Shown here: positions 1 to 8,710 of the stretch, in pieces | Layout: every line of letters starts with the position of its first letter | Numbering within the stretch: position 1 is the stretch's first letter | From: Agromyces albus | Lineage (GTDB): Bacteria > Actinomycetota > Actinomycetes > Actinomycetales > Microbacteriaceae | DNA length: 64,000 bases | Assembly (NCBI RefSeq): GCF_004134825.1 | Contig: NZ_SDPN01000001.1 | Span: forward strand, 184,800-248,799 | Direction: 5' to 3' | Translations under genes and position numbers: made by a program | The notes under the pieces: model-generated | Told to the model about the DNA's origin: nothing | Databases searched by the model: none | The model's input: the letters and a program-made list of their open reading frames with translations, nothing else

Positions 1-716
1 GGCGGCACCGCGCCGAGGCCGAGGAACGACAGCCCGGAGAGCAGGAGGATCGCCGTTCCGACGTCGAGCGTCGCGAGCACGACGACGGGCGAGATGACAT
101 TCGGCAGGATGTCCTTGCCGAGCGACGTGAACGGGCCGTTGCCGAGCAACCGCCCCGCGATCACGTACTCGGCGTTGCGCGCACCCAGCACGAGCGACCG
201 GGTGACGCGGGCATAGGCCGGCCACGACACGATGAGCATCGCGATGACGGCATTCGTCAGGCTCGGGCCGAGCGCCGCCGCGATCACCATCGCGAGGATG
301 ATCGTCGGGAACGCGAACACGAGGTCGGCGATCCGCATGATCATCTCGTCGATCGCCTTGCCGAAGTAGCCCGCGATCGCCCCGAGCACCGAGCCGATGA
401 GCATCGCGAACACGACGAGCATGAGAGCGAGCGGGATCGACACCTGCGCACCCGAGACGACGCGCGACAGCACGTCACGACCGACCTGGTCGGTGCCGAA
501 CCAGTGCTCGGCGCCCGGAGCCTGCAGCCGCTCGAAGTCTTGGGCGAGCGGATCGTATGGACTGATCGACGGCGCGAGCAGCGCGATGACCAGCCAGAAC
601 ACCACGATGGCCCCACCCGTGATGGCGAGCGGCGTGCGGAGCTGCTTCGAGATGCGCAGCCGACCCTTGCGACGGGTCTGGACGGCGAGCACGTCGGTCA
701 TGCCACGTTCGGTCAT
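1..716 (-). CDS. Dipeptide/oligopeptide ABC transporter permease, DppC type (C-terminus cut by window edge)
   Basis: Second membrane permease of a peptide-type ABC importer; it pairs with the DppB-like protein encoded just upstream. The visible part runs from the N-terminus through the N-terminal OppC-like segment (…FGTDQVGRDVLSRV…), the hydrophobic helices and the EAA-type cytoplasmic loop near the left edge. The start ATG at 716 overlaps the stop of the upstream permease (ATGA), so translation is coupled; a second in-frame ATG lies at 701. The C-terminal end and the expected ATPase genes lie outside the window. Substrate specificity (dipeptide, oligopeptide or nickel) cannot be read from the permease alone. 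Confidence 0.9.
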   Translation of the reverse strand, partial: MTERGMTDVLAVQTRRKGRLRISKQLRTPLAITGGAIVVFWLVIALLAPSISPYDPLAQDFERLQAPGAEHWFGTDQVGRDVLSRVVSGAQVSIPLALMLVVFAMLIGSVLGAIAGYFGKAIDEMIMRIADLVFAFPTIILAMVIAAALGPSLTNAVIAMLIVSWPAYARVTRSLVLGARNAEYVIAGRLLGNGPFTSLGKDILPNVISPVVVLATLDVGTAILLLSGLSFLGLGAVP

Positions 717-1786
717 GCCACCCTCACCCTCGGGTCGATGAAGCCGTAGAGCACGTCGACCAGGAAGTTCAACCCGATGTAGACGCATCCGACGACGAGG
801 CCGACGCCCATGATGGCGGGCAGGTCGAGCTTGGTGGCAGCCGAGTAGGCGTACTCACCCAGCCCGTGCCAGGAGTAGACCTTCTCGACGAGCACCGTGC
901 CCGAGAGCAGCGAGCCGAACGCGACGCCGAGCACCGTGATGATCGGCACGAGCGCGCCGCGCAGCACGTACCGGCTGACGACCACGCGGCCCGGGAGCCC
1001 CTTGGCGCGGGCGGCACGCACGTAGTCGAGGTCGAGCACCTCGAGGATGGCCGACCTCGCGAAGCGCGTGAGGAGGCCGATCGTGTAGAGCGCTAGCACC
1101 GCGGCCGGCAGGATCAGGTGCGCGACCGCGTCGCCGAACGTGGCCCACTGGCCCGCGAGCAGGGAGTCGACGGTGTACATGCCGGTCACCTTCGGCGGCG
1201 GGATCGCCGCGGGCGAGAGCCGTCCGGAGCCCGGGAACCAGCGCAATTGCGAGAAGAACACGAAGTAGACGACGAGGGCGAGCCAGAACGACGGCACCGA
1301 GATGCCAATGAGGCTCACGACGCGGATCACTTGGTCGGTGATCGTGCGCCGTCGCAGCGCCGCCCACATTCCGAGTCCGACCCCGAGGACGATGGAGATC
1401 AGGATGGCGGCGAGCGCGAGCTCCGCGGTCGCCGGGAACGCCTTGCCGAGGTCATCGGCGACGGGCGCACGCGTCTGCTGCGACACCCCCAGGTCGCCCT
1501 GGAGGACGTTGCCGAGGTAGGTCACGTATTGCACTGGGAGGGGCTGGTCGAGACCTGCGTTCGCGCGGAACTGCGCCACGATCTCGGGGTTCGCGGCGGC
1601 CTGCTCGCCGAGCGCCGCCTGCACCGGATCGGCGGGCACGAGGTTCGTGAGGGTGAACGTGACGAGCGTCACCCCGAAGAGCAGGAGGATCGTCAGGCCC
1701 GCCCTGACGCCGAGGTAGCGCGCGAGCGGGTGGATGCCCGCTCGCGCGCCCTGCTTCTCGGGAGCCGCGCTACTCGATTCCGGCAA
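713..1786 (-). CDS. Dipeptide/oligopeptide ABC transporter permease, DppB type
   Basis: Integral membrane permease of the same peptide importer, 357 residues, close to the usual 310-350 of the DppB family. It has an N-terminal helix (about residues 28-50), the periplasmic segment rich in PADP…LGEQAAANPE typical of DppB/GsiC, and a C-terminal EAA loop (YVRAARAKGLP, about residue 255) that contacts the ATPase. Its start overlaps the 3' end of the binding-protein gene by 17 bp and its stop overlaps the DppC start, so the three genes form one operon. Regulation is probably through the promoter in front of the binding protein. Confidence 0.92.
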   Translation of the reverse strand: MPESSSAAPEKQGARAGIHPLARYLGVRAGLTILLLFGVTLVTFTLTNLVPADPVQAALGEQAAANPEIVAQFRANAGLDQPLPVQYVTYLGNVLQGDLGVSQQTRAPVADDLGKAFPATAELALAAILISIVLGVGLGMWAALRRRTITDQVIRVVSLIGISVPSFWLALVVYFVFFSQLRWFPGSGRLSPAAIPPPKVTGMYTVDSLLAGQWATFGDAVAHLILPAAVLALYTIGLLTRFARSAILEVLDLDYVRAARAKGLPGRVVVSRYVLRGALVPIITVLGVAFGSLLSGTVLVEKVYSWHGLGEYAYSAATKLDLPAIMGVGLVVGCVYIGLNFLVDVLYGFIDPRVRVA

Positions 1787-3353
1787 GATCGACGGTCCAG
1801 GTGGGGTTGAGCGGCACCGCGGTGATGCTCGTCGCGGTCACCACGTTCTGCGCCGGCTGGAGCAGCGGGATGAACGGCCCGCTCGCGTTCTGCGCCTTCT
1901 GCAGCTCTCCATACGCGGCGGCGCGCGCGTCGGGGTCGGTCGCCGTCACGGCAGCGGTCGCCAGCTCGGTCACCATGGGGTCGGCGCCGGGTGCCCAGCC
2001 GGCCCGCAGGCCCACGAGCTCGCCCGGCGTGAAGGCCAGGTAGTTCGACGGGTCGGGGAAGTCGGGACCCCAGTACCAGAGGCCGACCGTCTCCTTGCCG
2101 TCGCGGTAGGCGTCGAGCTCGGTGGCGACGGGTGCGGGGGCGAGCGTGATGTTGATGCCCACCTCCTTGAGCTGCGCCTGAACCGACTCCGCGACGCTCT
2201 GGAGGGAGAGCCCCTGCACGGTGATGTCGTTCGGGAAGTTCAGCGTGACCTCCTCGCCGGCATAGCCGGACTCGGCGAGCGCCGCCGCTGCCGCGTCGGC
2301 GTCGAACTGGTTGCCGTCGGCCGCGTCGAGGGCCCCGTTGAAGATCGACGGGATGAAGCCGCCCGGACGAATGGAGCCCTCACCGGCCAGATCGACGATC
2401 TTGTCGTAGTCGATGCCGAGCTTGAACGCCTCGAGGAACTTCGGGTTGCTCGTGATCTCGTTGACCGCGGGGTTCTGGTTCAGGAACAGGAAGATCATGT
2501 ACCGCGAGGGGTTCGCAATGATCGAGACCTTCGAGGTGTCGAGCTCGGAGACCTGGTCGGGATTGAGGTCCAGCGCCACTTGCGAGTCGCCGGCCTCGAC
2601 GTTGAGCTTCTGCGTCGGACCCTGCACGTTGCGGAGCACCACTCGCTCGTACGCGGGCTTCGTGCCGGTGTACTCGGGGTTCGCGGTGAACACCACCTGG
2701 GATGCCGCGTCGAAGGACTCGAGGATGTAGGGGCCCGAGCCCGCCGACTCGGTGTTGAGGAACGTCTCGGCGTCGTCGTCGGTGGTGGCGCTGCCGCCGT
2801 TCTCCTCGACGACCTCCTGGTTGACCACGCCGAGCGCCGGATTCGGCAGGATGAACGGAAGCGCCGGGTTCGGCGACTCGGAGGTCAGCGTAAGCGTCGT
2901 CTCGGAGGTCTTCTCGATCGTCACGCCGTCGAGCAGGAACGATGGGTTGCCCTTGAGGCCCTGTACGCGCTGCAGTGAGAACACCGCGTCGTCGACCGTC
3001 ACATCCGAACCGTCGGAGAACTTGTGGCCCTCGTTCATGGTGAGCGTCACGACCGTGTTGTCGTCGCTGATCTCATAGCTCGCGAGCCCGTCGACGGGCG
3101 CCGTGACGTCGTCGCCGTCGAACGTGAGGAGCGTCTCGTAGAGGGCCTTCGCGACGATCCCCCCGGTGGTCTCGTACTCCCGGTTGGGGTCGGCGGTCTT
3201 CAGGTCGAACGAGGCATCGACGACGAGCGACGTGCCGGCGGCGGAGTCGGTGGTGGCCGTGGGCGAGCAGGCGCTGAACGCGAGCGAGGCCGCAAGGGCC
3301 ACGCCGAGGGCAGCCGCGCCGCGCCGGGCTGTGCGGCGGAACGATCGTGACAA
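1770..3353 (-). CDS. Extracellular solute-binding protein family 5 (peptide-binding lipoprotein)
   Basis: Lipid-anchored binding protein that delivers peptides, or a similar ligand, to the downstream permeases. I place the start at the TTG at 3353 because a good Shine-Dalgarno (AAGGAG) sits 6-7 nt before it; longer in-frame starts lie inside the promoter. The 527-residue product begins with an arginine-rich signal peptide and a lipobox (LAFSAC). The body is of SBP_bac_5 type: an LxxxDPNREYE-like N-terminus, the FSDGSDVTVDDAVFSLQR segment and a C-terminal WYWGPDFPDPSNYLAF region, as in DppA/OppA. First gene of the operon with the two permeases; divergent from an Lrp-family regulator. Confidence 0.92.
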   Translation of the reverse strand: MSRSFRRTARRGAAALGVALAASLAFSACSPTATTDSAAGTSLVVDASFDLKTADPNREYETTGGIVAKALYETLLTFDGDDVTAPVDGLASYEISDDNTVVTLTMNEGHKFSDGSDVTVDDAVFSLQRVQGLKGNPSFLLDGVTIEKTSETTLTLTSESPNPALPFILPNPALGVVNQEVVEENGGSATTDDDAETFLNTESAGSGPYILESFDAASQVVFTANPEYTGTKPAYERVVLRNVQGPTQKLNVEAGDSQVALDLNPDQVSELDTSKVSIIANPSRYMIFLFLNQNPAVNEITSNPKFLEAFKLGIDYDKIVDLAGEGSIRPGGFIPSIFNGALDAADGNQFDADAAAAALAESGYAGEEVTLNFPNDITVQGLSLQSVAESVQAQLKEVGINITLAPAPVATELDAYRDGKETVGLWYWGPDFPDPSNYLAFTPGELVGLRAGWAPGADPMVTELATAAVTATDPDARAAAYGELQKAQNASGPFIPLLQPAQNVVTATSITAVPLNPTWTVDLAGIE

Positions 3354-3389
3354 GGTGGTGCTCCTTATCTGATTGGAGGGATGAGTGAG

Positions 3390-3419
3390 AAAGTAGTGTG
3401 CGGGCAGATCATTCGTCAA
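3390..3419 (-). promoter_or_regulatory. Promoter of the peptide transporter operon
   Basis: On the minus strand TTGACG (3419-3414) is followed after 18 nt by TACTTT (3395-3390), a near-consensus housekeeping promoter about 30 nt upstream of the Shine-Dalgarno/TTG start. An imperfect inverted repeat (CAGATC-N3-CGT at 3405-3416, ACG-N5-GATCTG at 3434-3447) overlaps the -35 and is a candidate site for the divergent Lrp-type regulator. Confidence 0.7.
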
Positions 3420-3528
3420 TCATCGATGCGGTAACGAAGAAGATCTGTCTCGATTCTGCCGACTGCATGGCATATCCTCTCAATTGGAGTCCTTCCTCAC
3501 TGCTGCGACTGGACAGATGGAGTCTCGG

Positions 3529-4089
3529 ATGCAACTCGATGACACGCACGTTCGCATGCTCGAAGTGCTGCGCGAAGACGGCCGCACCTCCGTCGCCGCC
3601 CTGGCGGAGCACCTCGGCATCTCACGTTCCAACGCCTACACGCGCTACGAAGCCCTCGCCCGGGCGGGGGTCATCCAGGGGGTTCACGCCGAGATCGATC
3701 CGGCAGCCGTCGGGCTCGGCGTGGCGGCGATGGTGTTCATCACCCTCCGGCAGAGCCAGTGGGCCGACTTCCGCGCGCGACTGTCCTCCGTGCCCGAGCT
3801 CGAGTATTTCGCGGTGACCACCGGGGAGCACGACGCCATGCTCCTCGTGCGCGCGCCCGACGTGTCGGCCATCCACGAACTCGTCGCCACTCGGCTGGCG
3901 CAATGGCCGTCGATCAAGGCGACCACGACGGTCTTCCTCATGGACGAGGAGCGCGCTCAGGTCTCGCTCCGGATGACGCGCTCGGCCACCTCCTCCGTCG
4001 AGGACTCCGGTGAGCGCTTCGGCATGACCCGATTCGTGCGCACGAGCGATGATCGCGCGCAACGCGTCCCCGATCGACGGAGGCGCTGA
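3529..4089 (+). CDS. Lrp/AsnC family transcriptional regulator
   Basis: DNA-binding regulator that usually responds to an amino acid. The start at 3529 is chosen for the GGAG six nt upstream; the frame is open further, to 3484. Residues about 1-55 form the winged HTH (MQLDDTHVRMLEVLREDGRTS… with recognition helix SRSNAYTRYEAL); the rest is the RAM ligand-binding domain (…LEYFAVTTGEHDAMLLVRA…), followed by an extra 35-residue arginine-rich tail. It is divergent from the peptide transporter operon and upstream of an Xaa-Pro peptidase, so control of peptide uptake or use is likely (inference). Confidence 0.9.
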   Translation: MQLDDTHVRMLEVLREDGRTSVAALAEHLGISRSNAYTRYEALARAGVIQGVHAEIDPAAVGLGVAAMVFITLRQSQWADFRARLSSVPELEYFAVTTGEHDAMLLVRAPDVSAIHELVATRLAQWPSIKATTTVFLMDEERAQVSLRMTRSATSSVEDSGERFGMTRFVRTSDDRAQRVPDRRRR

Positions 4090-4116
4090 CCGCCGAGCCG
4101 GTCGGGCCGACCGCGC

Positions 4117-4491
4117 TCAGACGACCTCGCGGCAGACGCTCGTGTGGAGCACGCCGTCGGGCGTGCGGAACTTCTCGGTGAGCAGGAGGGTGCCGTCCTC
4201 GTTCCGCGAAATGGTCGACGAGGCGTTCCCGGTGGTCGTCTCGGCGTCATGGCCGCGGTGCACGAAGGAGATGTCGATCCGGGCCTGGTTCCGCACGCCG
4301 CAGAAGCGGCCGACCTCAACCGTGTCGCCGACGTACTCCCCCCACAGCACGCCGTCGGCCTCGTGGTAGACGAAGCGTGTCGGGGCATCGTGGTCGACGA
4401 TGCTCGAGGTGGAAGAGACCATGTCGAACACCCGCCGATCGAGGTCGACGTCGAGCGTGGCTGGGGTGGTCTGATGGTCGGATCCGGTCAT
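4117..4491 (-). CDS. Small protein of the family often annotated as N-acetylglutamate synthase (function unproven)
   Basis: A 124-residue soluble protein with no signal peptide or membrane segment. It resembles small proteins that databases often label N-acetylglutamate synthase: beta-rich, with LWGEYVGDTVEVGRF early and a conserved C-terminal half (FVHRGHDAETTTGNASS). I do not think the enzymatic label is supported; it has no GNAT motifs. The start at 4491 is fixed by a leaderless-type promoter whose -10 ends 6 nt before the ATG; a longer frame to 4581 would run through that promoter. Convergent with the Lrp gene. Confidence 0.75.
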   Translation of the reverse strand: MTGSDHQTTPATLDVDLDRRVFDMVSSTSSIVDHDAPTRFVYHEADGVLWGEYVGDTVEVGRFCGVRNQARIDISFVHRGHDAETTTGNASSTISRNEDGTLLLTEKFRTPDGVLHTSVCREVV

Positions 4492-4497
4492 GACGAC

Positions 4498-4527
4498 ATT
4501 GTGTGGAGGCGACGAAACGAGTGTCAA
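4498..4527 (-). promoter_or_regulatory. Leaderless-type promoter for the 4117-4491 gene
   Basis: Minus strand: perfect -35 TTGACA (4527-4522), 18-nt spacer, -10 CACAAT (4503-4498), then six nt to the ATG. Transcription would begin at or next to the start codon. Confidence 0.7.
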
Positions 4528-4674
4528 CCGAGTCGCGTTCCGTCTCGAATCCCGGTGCCAGATCGTGGTGACCTGAGACAAACTGCACCGGATGTCGCCT
4601 TCGGTCCGGATGTTTCGTCGAACAGCGTTGCGATGACTTGACGACCTTTTGCGCCCGCTGGCTTACTTGGGGCC

Positions 4675-6096
4675 ATGCGTCCACAGCCCTTCGCCTCTCG
4701 CGACCCCCGCACCCAGCCGCTCCCCGATACCGAGGAGTTCCGCCGCTACCTGGCCTCCGGTTGGGGGCCCGTCGATCGACGTGCCGAGGTGATCGCCGGC
4801 GCCGGCCCCGCTGCACGTCGGCACCGCGAAACGATCGGGGAGCAGTTCCCCGGGCGCACGATCGTCGTGACCGCCGGCCGATCGCACGTGCGCTCGAATG
4901 ACACCGAGTTCGGCTTCCGCCCCGACAGCGACTTCGTCTGGCTGACGTCCTGCCAGGCCGAAGGCGCAGTGCTCATCATGACGCCGGTCGGCGGCCGGCA
5001 CGAGGCGACGCTCTTCATCCCGGAGCCCGTCGCGGCAGGCGATGAGGCGTTCTACGCCGACCCGTTGCGCGGCGAGCTCTGGATCGGCCCGGCTGCGGGC
5101 CTCGCGGAGTGGACGACCGCCCTCGAGGTCGACGTCAGGTCGCTCGAGGCCCTCGGCGACGCGCTCGACGCACTTCCTGCCGACGCACTCGGGGCGGGCG
5201 CCCCCGAGCCTCGAGTCATCGATCGGGTCGCCCCGGCGGCCGACCTCGCCGTCGCGCTCTCGGCGGCGAAGCTCGTGAAGGACGACTGGGAGATCGCGCA
5301 GTTGCGTTCCGCGGTGGATGCCACGGTCGCCGGGTTCCGTGCGGTCGCCGCCGAGTTCCCGGCGGCCATCGAGTTCGGCGGCGAGCGCTGGTTGCAGGCC
5401 ACGTTCGAGCGCCACGCGAGGACGTTCGGAAACGGTGTCGGGTACTCGACCGTCGTCGGCAGCGGCCCGCATGCCCCCACGCTGCACTGGACGCGGTGCG
5501 ACGGCCCCGTGCTTCCCGGGCACGTCGTGCTCATCGACGCCGGCGTCGAAGCGCGCTCCCTGTACACCGCAGACGTGACCCGCTCGCTGCCCGTCGACGG
5601 CACCTTCACGCCTGCGCAGCGGGAGGTGCACGACCTCGTCGAGCGCGCGCACCGCGCGGCGATGGCCGAGGTCGGCCCCGGCAAGTCGTTCCTCGACATG
5701 CGGAGCACCGCCTACGAGTCGATCGCGACCGCGCTGCACGAGCTCGGCATCCTCCGGGTCTCCGTCGACGAGGCCATGTCACCGAGGGGGCAGCAGCACC
5801 GTCGATACCTCCCGAGCGGCACCGGGCACCATCTCGGACTCGACGTGCACGATTGCGCGAAGATCGGCGAAGAACGATACCTCGCTGAGCCGCTCCGGCC
5901 CGGAGCGGTCCTCACCGTGGAACCCGGCCTCTACTTCCAGGCGAACGACCTCACGGTGCCGCCCGAGTTGCGCGGCATCGGCATCCGCATCGAAGACGAC
6001 CTGCTCGTGACGGCGACGGGGCATGAGGTGCTCACCGCGGCGTTGCCGATCGACGCCAAGGGCATCGAGGCCTGGCTGCGGGAGTCCCCCGCATAG
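4675..6096 (+). CDS. pepP: Xaa-Pro aminopeptidase, M24 family (PepP type)
   Basis: Cytoplasmic metallopeptidase that removes an N-terminal residue preceding proline. The 473-residue length and two-domain plan fit PepP: an N-terminal creatinase-like domain (RTIVVTAGRSHVRSNDTEFGFRPDSDFVWLT) and a C-terminal pita-bread domain. The five dinuclear metal ligands are visible in order: Asp in VLIDAG, Asp in YTADVTRS, His in GTGHHLGLDVHD, Glu in TVEPGLY and Glu in GIRIEDD. A TTGACG (4638-4643) and TTACTT (4663-4668) lie upstream, the latter six nt from the ATG, so it may also be leaderless. It may process peptides imported by the adjacent ABC system (inference). Confidence 0.93.
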   Translation: MRPQPFASRDPRTQPLPDTEEFRRYLASGWGPVDRRAEVIAGAGPAARRHRETIGEQFPGRTIVVTAGRSHVRSNDTEFGFRPDSDFVWLTSCQAEGAVLIMTPVGGRHEATLFIPEPVAAGDEAFYADPLRGELWIGPAAGLAEWTTALEVDVRSLEALGDALDALPADALGAGAPEPRVIDRVAPAADLAVALSAAKLVKDDWEIAQLRSAVDATVAGFRAVAAEFPAAIEFGGERWLQATFERHARTFGNGVGYSTVVGSGPHAPTLHWTRCDGPVLPGHVVLIDAGVEARSLYTADVTRSLPVDGTFTPAQREVHDLVERAHRAAMAEVGPGKSFLDMRSTAYESIATALHELGILRVSVDEAMSPRGQQHRRYLPSGTGHHLGLDVHDCAKIGEERYLAEPLRPGAVLTVEPGLYFQANDLTVPPELRGIGIRIEDDLLVTATGHEVLTAALPIDAKGIEAWLRESPA

Positions 6097-6099
6097 ACT
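6094..6099 (+). promoter_or_regulatory. Leaderless -10 element (TAGACT)
   Basis: TAGACT followed by GCGGGC and the ATG at 6106. It lies across the end of the preceding peptidase gene, so the downstream gene can be transcribed independently. Confidence 0.55.
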
Positions 6100-6105
6100 G
6101 CGGGC

Positions 6106-7608
6106 ATGCCGACGACTCGCGAGTTCCGGAGCGGCGAGCACGTGATCGTCATCCGGCAGACCGGCGTCGCCTCCGGGCCCGCCTTCGTGCTCCTGCACGG
6201 CATCGGCATGGAGCACAGGTACTGGAATGGACTCGCCACCGTGCTCGAGTCGGTGGGCACGGTGTACGCCCTCGACCTGCCGGGGTTCGGCGACTCGCCC
6301 GAGCCGCGGGAACCGCTCAGCATGGCTGAGTCGGGTGAGCTCCTGGCCGAGTTGCTCGTCGCCGAGGGCATCGGCCGCGCAGTGCTCGTGGGGCATTCCA
6401 CGGGCGCGCAGATCGCCGCGGAGACGGCGGCGCGGCATCCGCAGCTCGTCGACCGCCTCGTGCTCATCGGGCCGACCGTGAACCCTCGCGAGCGCACGCT
6501 CGCGAAGCAGACGCTGCGATTCCTGCAGGACATCGCGGTCTTGAACCCGAAGGTGATCGCGCTCGGGCTCACGGCCTATGCGAAGGCCGGGCCGCGCTGG
6601 TACGCCGCCAACCTGCGCCCGATGCTCGAGCACCGCATGGAGCAGACGCTGCCGCTCGTGCAGGCCGAGACCCTCGTCATCCGCGGCGAGACCGACAAGG
6701 TCGTGCCGCGCTACTGGGCCGCGGAGGTGGCGGCGCTCGTGCCGAAGGGCCGCGTGGCCGAGGTGCCGGGCCGCGGTCACGAGACGATGGTCACCGAGAA
6801 CCTGCGCGTCGCCGAGCTGATCGTGCGTCATGCTCGCGGCGAGCAGGTCGGGCGCTTCGTGGCGATGCCGGCACAACCGCTGAGAGCCGAGCGGATGAAT
6901 CGGCTGAGCGCCCTCGGCTGGTGGGTCCGCGACTACGCCTATGCCGCCGGCCGCCAGCTCGCCCTCGTCGGCGCACGGCGGCCACCGCCGCACTGGCGGA
7001 GAGGCGACCCGGCGAAGCCCGACGTCGTGCTGCTGCCCGGCGTGTACGAGCACTGGTCGTTCCTGCGACCGCTCGGCGATGCGCTGAACGCCGCGGGCCA
7101 TCGGGTGATCGTCGTGCACGGACTCGGTCCGAACCGGCTCGGCATCGCCGAGACGGCAGCGCGGCTCGAGCGGGCCCTCGCCCGGGTGACCGTGCCTCGG
7201 GCGGGTCGCGTCATCGTCGGGCACAGCAAGGGCGGGCTCATCGGCAAGTACCTGCTCGTCGGCGGCGACGACAGCAGCGATCGCGCCGGCGCGCTCGGCA
7301 TCCGCGGGGTCGTCGGCGTATGCACGCCCTTCGGCGGCGCCCGGCGGGCGCGGCTGTTCCGCGACCCGAGCATCAGGGCGCTGCTGCCGAGCGACGAGAC
7401 GATCGTGATGCTCGGCAGCGCGGCATCGGTCAACGCCCGCATCGTCTCGGTGTTCGGCACGTACGATCCGCACGTGCCCGACGGCAGCGTGCTCGACGGC
7501 GCCACGAACGTGCGCGTGCCGGTGGCGGGGCACTTCCGAGTGCTCGCGGCGCGCGAGACGCACGTCGCGGTGCTCGAGGGGATCGCGATGCTCACGACGG
7601 AGGGCTGA
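6106..7608 (+). CDS. Tandem alpha/beta-hydrolase (two fused hydrolase domains)
   Basis: A 500-residue protein holding two complete alpha/beta-hydrolase folds. Domain 1 (about 1-245) has the oxyanion HGIGMEH motif, nucleophile elbow GHSTG, an acidic residue in RGETDKV and histidine in GRGHET. Domain 2 (about 300-500) repeats the plan with LLPGVYEHW, nucleophile elbow GHSKG, GTYDPHVP and VAGHF. Both triads look intact. The linker (about 250-300) is arginine-rich with a short amphipathic stretch. The substrate is unknown; the second half resembles lipase/triacylglycerol-type hydrolases. No signal peptide, so probably cytoplasmic. Start at 6106 from the leaderless promoter. Confidence 0.85.
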   Translation: MPTTREFRSGEHVIVIRQTGVASGPAFVLLHGIGMEHRYWNGLATVLESVGTVYALDLPGFGDSPEPREPLSMAESGELLAELLVAEGIGRAVLVGHSTGAQIAAETAARHPQLVDRLVLIGPTVNPRERTLAKQTLRFLQDIAVLNPKVIALGLTAYAKAGPRWYAANLRPMLEHRMEQTLPLVQAETLVIRGETDKVVPRYWAAEVAALVPKGRVAEVPGRGHETMVTENLRVAELIVRHARGEQVGRFVAMPAQPLRAERMNRLSALGWWVRDYAYAAGRQLALVGARRPPPHWRRGDPAKPDVVLLPGVYEHWSFLRPLGDALNAAGHRVIVVHGLGPNRLGIAETAARLERALARVTVPRAGRVIVGHSKGGLIGKYLLVGGDDSSDRAGALGIRGVVGVCTPFGGARRARLFRDPSIRALLPSDETIVMLGSAASVNARIVSVFGTYDPHVPDGSVLDGATNVRVPVAGHFRVLAARETHVAVLEGIAMLTTEG

Positions 7609-7619
7609 GTCTCTCCGAG

Positions 7620-7698
7620 GGTGGTTTCGATACGCGGCCGGCTTCGCCGGGCGCTACTCAACCACCGCGGCCGGCTTCGCCGGGCGCTACTCAACCAC
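7620..7698 (+). repeat. Dispersed palindromic repeat with tandem duplication
   Basis: GGTGGTTTCGATACGC at 7620 pairs with CTACTCAACCACC ending near 7666, enclosing the hairpin GGCCGGC-ttc-GCCGGGC. The right 33 bp (7633-7665) are exactly duplicated at 7666-7698. Related copies, inverted, are at 24635-24675 and 35023-35063. It fills the gap between two convergent genes and could act as a bidirectional terminator. Confidence 0.8.
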
Positions 7699-7706
7699 CG
7701 GGGCGG

Positions 7707-8657
7707 TCAGTGCACGTACTCGAGCAGGTCGAGGCCCACTTGGTGCATGCCGTCGAGCACCGCGAGGCGCGACGAGAGCATCGTGTCGGCGAAGTACATC
7801 GACACGGCGTACGACACGCTCGCCCGCGGTCCGCGGAGCACCCCCACTTCGCTGCGCACGCCGCCGTCGGTGCCGGTCTTGTTCATGAGCAGCACGTTGT
7901 GGTCGGGCATGCGGTGGGCGAGCGGGTCGAGGCCGAACGCGCTCGCGACCATCGACAGGTCGGAGTTGAGGGAGAGCCATCCGACGACCCGTTGCGAGAC
8001 CTCGGGGCTCACGATCTCGCCGCGCGCAAGCGAGGCGAAGAGCCACGTGAGCTCTTTCGCCGAGCCGATCGAGAGCTGCGGGGCGTCGTCGGGGCCGCGG
8101 TGGTCGCGCACGAGGTCGAGCAACGCCGTGCGGGTGAGGCCGAGCGTCTCGGTGCGGGCCCGCACCGCTTCGAGGCCGACGTAGCGGATGAGCACGTTCG
8201 TGGCGAGGTTGTCGCTCGTCGCACCGATGAGCGACGCGAGGTCGGCGAGCGGCAGCGACGGCGACTGCATGTGCTGCCAGATGCCCGAGTCGCCGACGGA
8301 GTCGCGAGGGGCACGATCGAGCACGGTGAACGCCTCGGCGCTCGTGCCCGCGAGGCGAGAGGCCACCTCGACGAGGAGCAGCACCTTGCCGATCGAGGCC
8401 GTGGGCATCACGACGTGGTCGTCGACCGAGAACAGCACCTTGCCGGTCGCGAGATCGGTGGCGCGTGCCGAGACCTGCACGCCGGCGAGCGCCAGTTCGC
8501 CGAGGGAGTGGAAGCCGCGAGAGAAGTTCTCGTTGGGCTCCTCCGTGCGATGCCGTCCGCGCCGGATGCTGGCGTGTCGCGCTCGTCGCTCGGAACCCTG
8601 CGACGACGTCACCACGGTGCTTGCACGATCTTCCTCAGACGGTCGGCGCTCCCCCAC
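7707..8657 (-). CDS. Class A beta-lactamase-like serine hydrolase
   Basis: Penicillin-recognising fold protein of the Beta-lactamase2 type. The three active-site motifs are present in order: SxxK as S88-IGK91, SDN at 148-150 and KTG at 260-262. The omega-loop Glu of true class A beta-lactamases (ExxLN) is not evident in the expected stretch (DHRGPDD…), so fast deacylation and drug resistance are doubtful. There is no signal peptide; the first ~50 residues are polar and arginine-rich, so the GTG start at 8657 may be too early. It follows the M13 peptidase gene on the same strand by 53 bp and is probably co-transcribed. Confidence 0.82.
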   Translation of the reverse strand: MGERRPSEEDRASTVVTSSQGSERRARHASIRRGRHRTEEPNENFSRGFHSLGELALAGVQVSARATDLATGKVLFSVDDHVVMPTASIGKVLLLVEVASRLAGTSAEAFTVLDRAPRDSVGDSGIWQHMQSPSLPLADLASLIGATSDNLATNVLIRYVGLEAVRARTETLGLTRTALLDLVRDHRGPDDAPQLSIGSAKELTWLFASLARGEIVSPEVSQRVVGWLSLNSDLSMVASAFGLDPLAHRMPDHNVLLMNKTGTDGGVRSEVGVLRGPRASVSYAVSMYFADTMLSSRLAVLDGMHQVGLDLLEYVH

Positions 8658-8710
8658 CGCGGTCTGCGGCGCGCTCGAACTTGGTGAATTTTGCGGTTGC
8701 GAGAAGTCGA

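Noticed and set aside
4117..4491. N-acetylglutamate synthase
   Set aside because: The name is common for this small family but no acetyltransferase motif is present and arginine genes are absent.
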